NCBI GenBank assembly: GCA_018402455.1
Contig: JAGYIG010000030.1
Span: 1 to 41,904 of the forward strand
DNA length: 41,904 nucleotides
Source of the DNA: Opitutaceae bacterium
Lineage (GTDB): Bacteria > Verrucomicrobiota > Verrucomicrobiia > Opitutales > Opitutaceae
Direction of reading: 5' to 3'
The notes under the pieces were generated by a model. That model worked only from the letters and a program-made list of their open reading frames with translations. It searched no databases and had not been told where the DNA came from. Numbering within the stretch: position 1 is the stretch's first letter; the number at the start of each line of letters is the position of its first letter. Below, piece after piece: positions 24,377 through 33,323 of the stretch. The position numbers and the translations under genes were made by a program.

Positions 24377-27280
24377 TCAGTTCCTCACCGGACTCTTCCA
24401 AATCACTTCATTGGACCCGGTAGCATCGTCAAAGACGACCGGCCGACGATCAACGGTTAGGCCCAACTTGGCCGAGCCGGATGGGGTAGTCTTGCCACTG
24501 CGCCAGAGCAACGTGTCCGGGTTTTGCGGGACGCCCCGATAAACCGCGACCTGCCCTTTTTCCAGGGTGGTATAAAAACGAAACGGCACCGGTTGCACCG
24601 TGGGACGGTCGGCCTTGCCCCGAGTGGCCCAAATTATCCCCAGTGGTTGCCTCGGACTACCGTCAAAGAGCACCAAACGACCGTCTTCCCTGAGCGTAAC
24701 AAAACAACGCAGACGCGGAAAATCATAGACCGCACCATCTTCAAAAATCTCCCCTTCTTTCAGAATCACCTGATGAATCTCGTTCCGCCAGTCGTCTGCT
24801 TTGGCCAGGGGAAGGTCCCCCACCACAATCTGGATCTCGTGGCGGCTACGGAACCCGTTCAAATCTTCGGCGACGGCTTCCAGATGGTAGGTGCCGGAAG
24901 CTAAATCGCGGAGTAATTCATCGCTGCGGCCGCTCCAGACCCGGCGCTCCGAGGGATGGGCATTGAGCATCATCCCATTGAGGTAGAGCCAAACCTGGGG
25001 CGCGCCGTCGCCATCGGACGCTTGGACCTCGATGCGAAGTTCGCTCCCTTGCTGCAACCGGTCACCATCCGCCAAATTAGAGATGTGAACCTCAGGGTAG
25101 TCCCCTTCCGCCTTCACTGTCACCACCTCCTTCTCCACCTCCCGCAGAGTTTGATTCCAGTCCAAATAGTTTGTTCGGGCGAGGAGCGACGGCTGATACT
25201 GCATCGAGAGAATCTTCGCGTAGGCCCGCCACTCCTCCACCGCGTCCTCCAAATGCATCACCGCCTCGTCCAGATAACGCTGATCTTGCCGGTTCGTCGC
25301 TCGATACATGGCCAACTTGGCCGCGCCGCGAATCTTATCGGCATAGTATCGCCCCAGGAACCCCATGCTGTTGATGTCATTTAGGGTCTCTCCGAGTTCG
25401 ACATCCCCGCCTGCGGTCTTCCTCAGTTGCGGCAGGAGCGCGTGCGCTTTGGCCGCGTAGCCATCAAGGTTATCGGCCACTTGGAGTGGAGTCACCCCGA
25501 TCAATTTCTTGCCTGCCAAGGTCGCATTAGCCCAGTCCGTCACGGACAGACACTGTGGATCCGGAGCCCCTTCGATTCGATCCAGCACCATGGGACCACG
25601 CTCAAAATAGTATTTATCGATCGTCAGAAACCCGGCCCGCTCCATCACCCCTTCGGCAGAAAACGCCGCATCTGTGGGCGACCAAGAGGAGCGATTGAGT
25701 TGAGGGACTATTTCGGAGGTCGATTCCCAAGCCTCGTAGAGTTTTTCGGCATCAACACCCGGGAACCGATGTTGTAAAGCTGCTTCCCAGTAGTCGCGCC
25801 CGAGATCGTTACTATAGGCCAACTGACCCCACAGGCGGAAGCGATACCAGTGCTTTTCTATCTCCATCTGCCCCACGCGGTCCGGCTCCCTAGCGGTGTA
25901 ATCCCGCGCCCATACATAGCCGTCTGAACCCATCAGAAAACCGGGCGAGTCGTCGCGAGGCATCCACCGGATAAACTCGCGCACGAAGTCCGGGCTTCCC
26001 CAGCGGTGCAGGAAAATATCGTCGTTACGTAAATTGAGCCACGCCTGATAATTCTCGAGCCACCCCTCTCCCACGATGCGCTTCTCCCACTCCTGGGGGC
26101 GACGCGAGGAGTAGAGATGGGCAACGGCATATTTAACACTGGTGTCGACGATGCCACCGGTGTAACCGGCGAATGCCCGCGTAACCTCGGGGTGGTCCGT
26201 CACATGGCGCCGAAAGATGAAGCGCATCTCCCGCTCGGGATCATCGGCCTGCACCTCCATGATGCCTTTGCCGAATGTCTCAAAGATGAAGCTTTCAATG
26301 GAACGATCACCCTCTCGATACCAGTCGGCATTTTCCCCGGCACAGACCCCGATTCCGGAAATCTGCGGGTAAGTCTCCAACAACTTCCGCACGCAGGCGC
26401 GGGTATACTCAATGGTGCGAGGATTGTCCTGCTCCTGAGTGATGCCGTATTTCCCATCGGCACACCACGTAAACACATTCCAGGTGAAAAAGTAGATTTC
26501 GATGCCCCGGTCCTCCGCATACTGGAACACCCGTTGCCAGTGCCTGATCTTCTCCTCGATGGGGGCCTTTTTTACCAGCTGCAGGACGCCCGGTTTCTCA
26601 AAATCGATGTCCTGGAACTTATTACTGTCCTCCGATCGCAAAACCCCGTCGCTGATGCGATACACATCATCGAGCGCGACGTCGGGATAATCCTCCAACT
26701 TGATCAGGGAGGGAAATGGATGAGTCGTCCAAAGGCTGAGCACGTTGTAGCGGTTGCGGGCCAAGTCATCAAGGTAGGCCGTCCAAAACTCAAAGTCCCA
26801 CATAGTCTCAATGTTCCTCTGCGCAGAGTCACCCGTATCGTCGTAAGAGGGCGTGCGGGCATCCAGAGGAATATTGAATTTGATTCCCCGCTTTTTGATG
26901 AAGGGCTCGTGCTTCCCCTCCTGCAGAGCCAGCCCCAGTCGCAACCGGTCTGCCACCTCCAGGCCCCCATACATTGCGCCCTTGGCATCCGAGCCGGTAA
27001 TGAGAATTTCACCTGATCTCGAAGAGCGGATTTCAAACGCCTCGGGGCGGGTCGCATCCGCGTCAACGGTGATGGAAATCCTGAGACATTCCTGTTCGAT
27101 TTCCTGCAGCGCGCCCGTCAACTCCTGCGCCGCAAACGCGATCTGCGGAATGCGGTGATCAAAACTCAGTTCAGCCGCCAATCGAGTAGGCAGACTGAGG
27201 ACCAAAACCAAGAGACCCGCGCCCAGCATCGAGATCACTTTTCCCGAACAGGGATGAACCGGGGCGTTTTCTGATATCAT
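24377..27280 (-). CDS. Large secreted putative glycoside hydrolase, paralogue A (unassigned family)
   Basis: A 967-residue protein from the ATG at 27278-27280. A hydrophobic stretch at about 17-36 gives a signal peptide after a charged leader. Order of parts: an N-domain (about 37-125, IAFAAQELTGALQEIEQE and GAMYGGLEVADRL) like the N-domains of GH20, GH67 and GH115 enzymes; a TIM barrel starting KKRGIKFNIPLDARTPSYDD (about 129-148) with conserved GIGVCAGEN, SSRRPQEWE, LRNDDIFLHRWGSPDFVREF and GSDGYVWARD; a helical part; an Ig-like domain (about 729-821); and a C-terminal region (about 843-967) with three lectin-like repeats. It resembles the alpha-glucuronidase/hexosaminidase superfamily but fits no family I can name. 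Acid residues in GIGVCAGEN are candidate catalysts. It is 164 bases after the second TIM-barrel gene and shares an operon direction with it. Confidence 0.75.
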   Translation of the reverse strand: MISENAPVHPCSGKVISMLGAGLLVLVLSLPTRLAAELSFDHRIPQIAFAAQELTGALQEIEQECLRISITVDADATRPEAFEIRSSRSGEILITGSDAKGAMYGGLEVADRLRLGLALQEGKHEPFIKKRGIKFNIPLDARTPSYDDTGDSAQRNIETMWDFEFWTAYLDDLARNRYNVLSLWTTHPFPSLIKLEDYPDVALDDVYRISDGVLRSEDSNKFQDIDFEKPGVLQLVKKAPIEEKIRHWQRVFQYAEDRGIEIYFFTWNVFTWCADGKYGITQEQDNPRTIEYTRACVRKLLETYPQISGIGVCAGENADWYREGDRSIESFIFETFGKGIMEVQADDPEREMRFIFRRHVTDHPEVTRAFAGYTGGIVDTSVKYAVAHLYSSRRPQEWEKRIVGEGWLENYQAWLNLRNDDIFLHRWGSPDFVREFIRWMPRDDSPGFLMGSDGYVWARDYTAREPDRVGQMEIEKHWYRFRLWGQLAYSNDLGRDYWEAALQHRFPGVDAEKLYEAWESTSEIVPQLNRSSWSPTDAAFSAEGVMERAGFLTIDKYYFERGPMVLDRIEGAPDPQCLSVTDWANATLAGKKLIGVTPLQVADNLDGYAAKAHALLPQLRKTAGGDVELGETLNDINSMGFLGRYYADKIRGAAKLAMYRATNRQDQRYLDEAVMHLEDAVEEWRAYAKILSMQYQPSLLARTNYLDWNQTLREVEKEVVTVKAEGDYPEVHISNLADGDRLQQGSELRIEVQASDGDGAPQVWLYLNGMMLNAHPSERRVWSGRSDELLRDLASGTYHLEAVAEDLNGFRSRHEIQIVVGDLPLAKADDWRNEIHQVILKEGEIFEDGAVYDFPRLRCFVTLREDGRLVLFDGSPRQPLGIIWATRGKADRPTVQPVPFRFYTTLEKGQVAVYRGVPQNPDTLLWRSGKTTPSGSAKLGLTVDRRPVVFDDATGSNEVIWKSPVRN

Positions 27281-27444
27281 GACAAGGGCGAGTTTAACTG
27301 CTAAAACAGAACTGATGGGGCGGCCCTCTCCCGGGTTGAGGTTAGAAAAAAAGGGACACCGGGCAGGATACTCTAACACTCCTCCGACCAAACGAATCTT
27401 ACGCCCTATCTTGACCGCCTGAGCGACCGCTTCAGCTCTCGGGT

Positions 27445-28374
27445 TCAGGCAATCAGGGGGCCAATGCGTTCCATCGACCCACGGTAGACCTCGAAGCCAT
27501 CGGGCCCACCTTTTTCGAGGTTAATATACCCATCATATCCTCCCTCCTTCATGGCGCTGATGATGCTCGGGAGATCAACCAGACCTGTCCCGGGCGGGCA
27601 GATTTGACGCGCATTTCCCAACTCACCCACCGAAAAGTCTTTAAAGTGCATGTGGGTTACCTGCTCCCGATTGTTCAAATACCCCTGCAGGGGATCTTCA
27701 CCGTTCGTAAAGCTGTTACCCGTATCAAAGCACACCCGCAAATCCGGCACCTGGGCCAGAGCTTGATCGAAATGCGCCGCGATTTTGAAGGGAGCTTCGG
27801 TGCCGTTGTGAGTTTCAATCGTGACCTCGATTCCCGCTGCCATCGCGAGCGGCATGGCCGCTCCCAAGGACTCGATAATCCACTTCCGGTTGGTCGCCGA
27901 AGGGTTGCCACTGGCCTTGCCTCCCTGATTCAGCATGATCCGGTTCGTTCCCAAAATGTGGGCGGTTTCCAATCGCTGTTTGAATTCCTCCAGACCCTCA
28001 GCTCGGACGGAAGCATCCGGCGACTCCAACTGACTGATACCTCTGGTGTAGCAGATCGTCTTCAGACCATGATCCTCCGTGATCTTTCGGATCTCCGTCC
28101 AAGTCTTGTTGTAGCCCGCACCAATAAAGTCCAAACCCTCGATCCCCATCTCTTTGGTTCTGCGACAAATTTCGATGATATCCAATTTCTCCATCGGCCA
28201 AGGCGCATTCATCAAAGTATACAGGTACATCGAGAAACGGAGATTCGCTTTCTTTTTAGCGAGTGACTTGGCCAAAAGCGCATTGGGGGTGGCAAGAGCC
28301 GCCCCGGCGCATGCCAGCGCACTTCCAGTTTGAGCCAGAAAGGTTCGGCGAGAGAGATCATTTCCAGTTTCCAT
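27445..28374 (-). CDS. Tat-exported sugar phosphate isomerase/epimerase-like TIM-barrel protein (second)
   Basis: A 309-residue protein with a Tat leader (GNDLSRRTFLAQTGSALACA). The barrel has the xylose-isomerase-like pattern: FSMYLYTLMNAPW near the start, GIEGLDFIGAG, VTIETHNGTEAPF (metal glutamate), VCFDTGNSF (metal aspartate), THMHFKDFSVG and YINLEKGGPDG. The family holds epimerases and deglycosylases that use a divalent metal. Exported members next to glycoside hydrolases and oxidoreductases are likely to act on keto-sugars. It is the first gene of the run leading to the 967-residue glycoside hydrolase, and is divergent from the next oxidoreductase gene across a structured 322-base region. 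Only about 25-30% of the sequence looks shared with the protein at 23022-24101 by eye. Confidence 0.87.
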   Translation of the reverse strand: METGNDLSRRTFLAQTGSALACAGAALATPNALLAKSLAKKKANLRFSMYLYTLMNAPWPMEKLDIIEICRRTKEMGIEGLDFIGAGYNKTWTEIRKITEDHGLKTICYTRGISQLESPDASVRAEGLEEFKQRLETAHILGTNRIMLNQGGKASGNPSATNRKWIIESLGAAMPLAMAAGIEVTIETHNGTEAPFKIAAHFDQALAQVPDLRVCFDTGNSFTNGEDPLQGYLNNREQVTHMHFKDFSVGELGNARQICPPGTGLVDLPSIISAMKEGGYDGYINLEKGGPDGFEVYRGSMERIGPLIA

Positions 28375-28466
28375 AAAATGCTACCCTATCTGTTTTGGTC
28401 GGAACCGAACCACCCCGCCCCATCTTTGCCCGGGGAACCCATTGAACGGCAGCCATTTAATTGATC

Positions 28467-28672
28467 CGTGGGGCAACCACGCCAGCGATCAGAAGCTGAT
28501 GCCACCATCACGGATGGTTGAGGTGTTCATTTGAATTTGAGTGAGAGAATGCAAGGATACCCCCAAAACTGAGGTATTCTTACGCTCAAGGTCTGAGAGA
28601 TGCTCCGATCCGGAGTAAGGTTCTCTCAATTCATGGAGTCCAAAATTGGCGGCTTCGTTTCAAACGAAGCCG
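28467..28672 (+). ncRNA. Candidate structured 5' leader of the oxidoreductase gene
   Basis: Successive stems: CGTGG/CCACG (28467-28481), ATCAG/CTGAT (28488-28500), ACCATC/GATGGT (28504-28518), a nested pair TTGAGTG/CGCTCAA (28537-28543 with 28583-28589) around GGATACC/GGTATTC (28555-28561 with 28573-28579), a nested pair GAGAGA/TCTCTC (28595-28600 with 28622-28627) around CTCCG/CGGAG, and an 11-base-arm palindrome (28650-28672) just before the ATG at 28697. Short stems arise by chance, but the nested ones and the last are notable. No known riboswitch class was recognised. Confidence 0.35.
28650..28672. promoter_or_regulatory. Perfect palindrome with 11-base arms before the oxidoreductase start
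   Basis: CGGCTTCGTTT and AAACGAAGCCG flank a single C (28661). It ends 24 bases before the ATG at 28697, so it could be an operator or an RNA hairpin that hides the start. A perfect 11-base-arm palindrome of fixed spacing is expected about 0.01 times by chance in this window. Confidence 0.5.
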
Positions 28673-28696
28673 AAACAGACCTCCCCCATCGAATCC

Positions 28697-30097
28697 ATGA
28701 AGTTCCCTAAATCCTACCCCTCCATGAATCGCCGGCGCTTCGTCCAGTCCTCGGCCACCATCGCCGGGGGCCTGTTCCTCGCCCCTTTTGCTATCGGCAA
28801 GCCCGGTGCCTCTCCCCATGGGAAGCTCAACATCGCCCTGATCGGAGCCGGGGGTATCGCCCAGGGTTGTTTCCGGGATTGCGCCTTGGAGAACGTCATC
28901 GCCATCGCCGATGTCGACGAGGTGGCTGGCGCTCCAGGGTTCACTAAATTCCCCCATGCGAAACGCTATCAAGATTTCCGTAGGCTTCTCGATGTACACA
29001 GCAAGGAACTCGATTTGGTCATCATCAGCACACCTGATCACACCCACTTCCCCGCCACCTACGCCGCCATGGAGCGGGGCATCGCGGTCCATACCCAAAA
29101 ACCCCTCACTCACAATATCTGGCAGGCCCGCACCTTGCAAAAAGCAGCCCATGAATTTGGCGTGCAAACCGTGATGGGGAATCAGGGCCACAACATGAGC
29201 GGCATGAAACTCATCCGCGAGTGGTATGAGGGCGACATGCTCGGCGAGGTAAATGAGATCCACGCCTGGACGGGTCGTACCTCGACCAATGTGTCCAACG
29301 CAAAAATCAAACTCCCGGCAGAGCCCGTCCCGGCCACCTTGAATTGGGACCTTTGGCTCGGACCCGCCAACTACACCGACTACAATGCAGCGCTCTGCCC
29401 AAAAGGCTGGCGTTGGCACTGGGAATTCGGGCTCGGCGGGCTCGGCGACATCGGTTGCCACACGCTCGATATTCCCACCTACGCCATGGGACTAAGTTAC
29501 CCGAGCTCCGTGCACGTGGACCACTCGATCAACTTCCGGAAAGAGTTCGACGGCGGTCAGTCCAAAAAAGATGCCGCTACCTTCGTCTACAAATTCCCTC
29601 GTCCCGGAAAGCCAACCGTTACCCTCTACTGGTATGAGGGCGGCAATCTGCCCCGCTTGCCGGAATCGCTGCGGACTTCCTCTGATCCCAAACACATCCT
29701 CTCCGGCGGATGTTTACTCGTCGGTGAAAAGAACTCTCTCCACTCCCCCGGCATGCGCCCAACCAGTCCACGTTTGGTCAATAACTGGGAAGAAATTCGA
29801 CGCGGGGGACTCCCCCCTAAAACCCTTCCCCGGGCCATCGGAGATCCCTACCAGGAAATCATCGCCGCCGTTAAAGGCGAACTGCCCGGGTGTGGTTCAA
29901 ATTTCGACTACGCGGTGCCTCTGACCGAGACCGTCATCCTCGGCACCATCGCCCTGCGATCGGGTAAAAAGGTGGAATACAATCCGGCCACCATGGACTT
30001 CAAGGACAGCAGCTTGAACGCGTATATCAAAGAGCCCGTGCGCCCCGGTTGGGCCTATGGCGAAGATATGGGGGCTTCAGACCCTTATTCCCGATAA
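28697..30097 (+). CDS. Tat-exported Gfo/Idh/MocA family oxidoreductase (second)
   Basis: A 466-residue sugar oxidoreductase. From ATG 28697 the leader reads MKFPKSYPSMNRRRFVQSSA, a Tat signal; a second ATG at 28724 would also keep it. The Rossmann motif is IALIGAGGIAQGC; the active-site segment is QKPLTHNI, where the usual EKP is QKP, a change also seen in the third paralogue at 33324-34649. Further conserved parts are WDLWLGPAN, GLGDIGCHTLDIP and LYWYEGG. Enzymes of this subgroup are exported with bound cofactor and may oxidise or reduce sugars in a closed cycle. It stands alone on the plus strand and overlaps the ThuA gene tail-to-tail by 13 bases. Confidence 0.9.
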   Translation: MKFPKSYPSMNRRRFVQSSATIAGGLFLAPFAIGKPGASPHGKLNIALIGAGGIAQGCFRDCALENVIAIADVDEVAGAPGFTKFPHAKRYQDFRRLLDVHSKELDLVIISTPDHTHFPATYAAMERGIAVHTQKPLTHNIWQARTLQKAAHEFGVQTVMGNQGHNMSGMKLIREWYEGDMLGEVNEIHAWTGRTSTNVSNAKIKLPAEPVPATLNWDLWLGPANYTDYNAALCPKGWRWHWEFGLGGLGDIGCHTLDIPTYAMGLSYPSSVHVDHSINFRKEFDGGQSKKDAATFVYKFPRPGKPTVTLYWYEGGNLPRLPESLRTSSDPKHILSGGCLLVGEKNSLHSPGMRPTSPRLVNNWEEIRRGGLPPKTLPRAIGDPYQEIIAAVKGELPGCGSNFDYAVPLTETVILGTIALRSGKKVEYNPATMDFKDSSLNAYIKEPVRPGWAYGEDMGASDPYSR

Positions 30098-31047
30098 GAG
30101 AACGGACGATGGGAGGTCTCTGACGCCGTGGGAAAATCATCCGGCATCTCCTGCGTCACCTCTCCGGTCGCGGCCCACTCAGCGCCCCGTTGCAATGACA
30201 CGATAAACCCCACGCCCTCCAGCGCAGGGGTATCATGCCCCAGCATTAGGTGGAAGACGCGGCCTTGCTCGTATTCAATCACCATAAGCAGCGGTTCGTG
30301 CCGATCGGTCGGCGCCGTTTCGGTTTGATCCTTACCGGTCGCCAGAATTGTCATACGTTCAGCCGGACCGCGCATCCCCGCATAGCATTCATCCTTGGAC
30401 GATAACCAATGCTTCGGCATTCCCTGGGTGATGGGATGATCCGGCACACGCACGGTGATGGGGATTTCGTGTTGTCTGCCGTGCTTTCCACTCAAACCGG
30501 GAAGGTGTTCGCGGATCAACTCACCCTCGTTTGAATAATAGACGTGGGGCCCTGATTTCTCGCTGCGCCCCCCCCAACCACCGAGCCCAATCATCCGATT
30601 ATACTCCGCCCAGTCTCCGAAAGAATTATTCGCGGCGTGCACCGACACAAACCCGCCGCCGGTCTTCATGTAATGCTCAAAGGCTTTCTGCGTAGCCTCA
30701 GGCCAATCCGCCGTCCGGTTACCAAAGTTGGAGATCACGACGTCGTATTCATCAAAGGCAGGGGCAAACTCCGGGTCAGGCTGCGGCTCGGCCAAATCCT
30801 CCGATTCCCCAGCATTTGCCAGCGGCAGGAACGCCGCCTCGCGCGTCGCCCGCCACGTGAATCGCGTGCGCGCCACGTCGACATCGAACAGGCCGGTCTC
30901 CTCCAAATACTGCTTCATCATGATCGTAGATTTGGGCCACACCATATGATTGTTCTGTCCATCAACGATCAGTGCCCGCATGCGCTCTTTGGCCGCCAGC
31001 CCGGATCCGCCAAAAATCAATAGTCCTAGAATAATCAGTGTTCTCAT
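30085..31047 (-). CDS. ThuA-like domain protein, secreted
   Basis: A 320-residue secreted protein with signal peptide MRTLIILGLLIFGGSGLAA, from ATG 31045-31047. The domain is ThuA-like (trehalose-utilisation type, glutamine amidotransferase fold): RMRALIVDGQNNHMVWPKST at the start, DEYDVVISNFGNRTADW, then GGGFVSVHAANNSF (nucleophile elbow region of the fold), and GRVFHLMLGHD near the end. The family is common near sugar oxidoreductases; no firm activity is known. It overlaps the preceding convergent gene by 13 bases at 30085-30097. No Shine-Dalgarno sequence is apparent. Confidence 0.9.
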   Translation of the reverse strand: MRTLIILGLLIFGGSGLAAKERMRALIVDGQNNHMVWPKSTIMMKQYLEETGLFDVDVARTRFTWRATREAAFLPLANAGESEDLAEPQPDPEFAPAFDEYDVVISNFGNRTADWPEATQKAFEHYMKTGGGFVSVHAANNSFGDWAEYNRMIGLGGWGGRSEKSGPHVYYSNEGELIREHLPGLSGKHGRQHEIPITVRVPDHPITQGMPKHWLSSKDECYAGMRGPAERMTILATGKDQTETAPTDRHEPLLMVIEYEQGRVFHLMLGHDTPALEGVGFIVSLQRGAEWAATGEVTQEMPDDFPTASETSHRPFSYRE

Positions 31048-31282
31048 GGTTAATCGGTCTTTTGGCGGAGCGCATTGCTCCACAGTTCGCCATCAGTAAA
31101 ATTTCAGCTGCTCCACCCCTGCGACTTGGAGCGGTTCGTGGATCCGGAGCCATGCAATTAGTTTGGATTCACGGCCATTTACTCCCAACCAGAGGTGATC
31201 TTTACGCCAGTTTTTCCGCCTCGTCCGGTCATCGGCCCACTCCCGCCGTAAGAAAAAGGGGCCTTGCGCCGTTACTACCAGT

Positions 31283-32896
31283 ATGAATCAGCGCTTAACC
31301 ACCCTCAGTCTGCTCGGTTCGGTCCTGTGGGCTTCCGTGACCCTCGCCGACGATCGCCCCAATATTGTTTTCATTTTCACCGATGATCATGCCCCGCACG
31401 CCATCGGGGCCTACAATGGTTGGCTGAAATCCGTCAACCCCACCCCGGAAATAGACAAGCTGGCCCGACAGGGTATGCTTTTCACCAACAGTTTTTGCAC
31501 CAACTCGATCTGCGGCCCCAGCCGCGCGGTTATTCAAACCGGAAAACATAGCCACAAGAATGGCTTCATGAACAACGGGAACAGTTTCGACTGGAACCAG
31601 CAGACCTTTCCAAAACTTCTTCAAAAGGCGGGGTATCAGACGGCCCTCTACGGCAAGTCCCACCTCAAAGGCCAACCGCAGGGCTACGATGATTGGGCCG
31701 TGCTCCCCGGCCAGGGCCTCTACTACAACCCCGACTTCATCACGCCTGAGGGACAAATCATGATCGAGGGATATTGCACCGACCTCGTCACCGACATGGC
31801 GGTCGACTACCTCGAGAACAAGCGCGACAGCGACAAACCCTTCATGCTGATGGTCCAGCACAAGGCCCCCCACCGCAACTGGATGCCGGCGCCGCGACAC
31901 CTCAATCTCTACGACGATATCGATATTCCAGAGCCGGACACGCTATTTGACAAATGGGAGGACAACGCGCCGCCGGCTCACTATCAGGAACTCGAGATCG
32001 ACCGGCACATGCACCTCAACTTCGACCTGTTCGTCGATCTGACGGCGGACTTCGAGGACCCTCAACCCGATCGCCAAGTCGACCGTTCTGCTTGGATCAA
32101 CATGAAGCGCATGACTCCCGCGCAAACAAAGGTGTGGCGCGATGCTTGGGGCCCCAAGGACGCCGCGTTTCATCAAGCCAACTTAACCGGTGCAGAGCTC
32201 GTTCGCTGGAAATACCAGCGCTACGCCAAAAACTACCTTCGAGCGGTCAAAGGGGTCGATGAGAGCGTGGGCCGACTGGTCGACACCTTGGCGAAACTCG
32301 ATCTCGATGAGAACACCATCGTGATCTACTCCTCCGATCAAGGTTTCTACATCGGCGATCACGGTTGGTTCGACAAGCGGTGGATGTATGAGGAATCCCT
32401 TAAAATGCCCTTCATCGTCAAATGGCCCGGGGTGGTGAAGCCTGGGTCCCAGAGTGACCAGATGATCCAAAACCTCGACTACGCGGAAACGTTCCTCGCC
32501 ATCGCGCAAACCGCGATCCCCGCCGACATGCAGGGCCGATCCCTGTTGCCGCTGTTGATGGGAGAAACTCCCCGTGACTGGCGCACCAGCATTTACTACC
32601 ACTATTACGAATATCCCAGCTCTCACATGATTCCCCGCCACAATGGTATCCGCACCGAACGCTACAAGCTGATGCACTTTTATCAGTTCGGCGAATGGGA
32701 ATTCTACGACCTCAAGAACGATCCCGACGAGCTGAACAATCTCTACCGCAACTCCGACTACCAAAAGTTAATCGAGCAGCATAAAGCGCAACTTGCTGCC
32801 TTGGCGGAACAGTATGAAGACGATAGCGATCGCTCGATCAGACCATTGAAGTGGCAAAAAACAGTCCGGGCCGCAGGCCATGCCTCTGGACGGTAA
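31283..32896 (+). CDS. Secreted formylglycine sulfatase (family S1), second
   Basis: A 537-residue sulfatase with signal peptide MNQRLTTLSLLGSVLWASVT. Metal aspartates are in VFIFTDDHAPHA. The formylglycine site is NSICGPSRAVIQTG with C77, the CxPSR form. Later signatures are GKSHLKGQPQGYDDW, VIYSSDQGFYIGDHGWFDKR and LPLLMGETP. The large middle part (IDRHMHLNFDLFVDLTADFEDP region) resembles sulfatases that act on sugars of complex glycans, such as GlcNAc-6-sulfatase-like proteins, but I cannot assign a subfamily. It is followed by a 427-base gap with a hairpin and then the third Gfo/Idh/MocA gene. The start ATG lacks a Shine-Dalgarno sequence. Confidence 0.93.
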   Translation: MNQRLTTLSLLGSVLWASVTLADDRPNIVFIFTDDHAPHAIGAYNGWLKSVNPTPEIDKLARQGMLFTNSFCTNSICGPSRAVIQTGKHSHKNGFMNNGNSFDWNQQTFPKLLQKAGYQTALYGKSHLKGQPQGYDDWAVLPGQGLYYNPDFITPEGQIMIEGYCTDLVTDMAVDYLENKRDSDKPFMLMVQHKAPHRNWMPAPRHLNLYDDIDIPEPDTLFDKWEDNAPPAHYQELEIDRHMHLNFDLFVDLTADFEDPQPDRQVDRSAWINMKRMTPAQTKVWRDAWGPKDAAFHQANLTGAELVRWKYQRYAKNYLRAVKGVDESVGRLVDTLAKLDLDENTIVIYSSDQGFYIGDHGWFDKRWMYEESLKMPFIVKWPGVVKPGSQSDQMIQNLDYAETFLAIAQTAIPADMQGRSLLPLLMGETPRDWRTSIYYHYYEYPSSHMIPRHNGIRTERYKLMHFYQFGEWEFYDLKNDPDELNNLYRNSDYQKLIEQHKAQLAALAEQYEDDSDRSIRPLKWQKTVRAAGHASGR

Positions 32897-33323
32897 CGTC
32901 GCATGCTCCCGCGCGAATCCGACGGAGTAGAACGGCCCGGAGGGCTCAGATTGTCCGGTTTATCGGCGAGAAACAGCCTGGCCAGATCGTGAGGCTCAAG
33001 TTGCCGGCGGGATTCCTCCCGCGTTGAGGGGACCGCCAATCAACAGACTCCCAGCCAAATCTCCCCAACCTTGTCCGTGATACCGTAAGGAAGGGCGTTC
33101 TTTGGCGTTAACATGAAGACGATCAACTAACTTTTCTGCGCGACCCCTCCCTGATGAGTTCACCCAATGCCACACCCAACCCCGGCGCATCGGGAGCCAA
33201 ACCACGGCTCACTGACGAGGATAGCGAGATTCGAGTCCCAGCCCCTCCCGCACTCAGCCTTGGAAGAAGCGCATACCCGAAGCACCCGAATGAACTCTTC
33301 AGCTTAAATCCAAAAGAGAACCC
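32897..33323. other. 427-base intergenic region between sulfatase and oxidoreductase genes
   Basis: No convincing gene on either strand. One GC-rich hairpin lies at 32995-33028. Nothing else is recognised. Confidence 0.5.
32995..33028 (+). terminator. Two-tier hairpin after the sulfatase gene
   Basis: The outer stem CTCAA/TTGAG (32995-32999 with 33024-33028) encloses a perfect GCGGGA-TTCC-TCCCGC hairpin (33007-33022). It begins 98 bases after the sulfatase stop. There is no T-run afterwards, so it may be a weak terminator or a processed RNA structure. Confidence 0.3.

Larger units (their letters stand above)
28375..28696. other. Divergent intergenic region rich in hairpins
   Basis: No gene. 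Six potential stems follow one another from 28467 to 28672 (see the leader entry). This is the most structured non-coding stretch of the window. Confidence 0.5.

Noticed and set aside
26117..27016. 299-codon open frame on the plus strand opposite the large hydrolase
   Set aside because: The minus-strand protein aligns with its paralogue throughout, and this frame shows no family features.
28590..28627. CTGAGAG followed by a hairpin, resembling part of a thiamine pyrophosphate riboswitch
   Set aside because: The second conserved block of that riboswitch (around ACCTGAT and the GGATAATGCC-type stretch) is missing.
28631..29461. Long open frame on the minus strand opposite the oxidoreductase gene
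   Set aside because: Its codon composition mirrors the real gene on the plus strand, with no domain and no signal; it is an antisense shadow.
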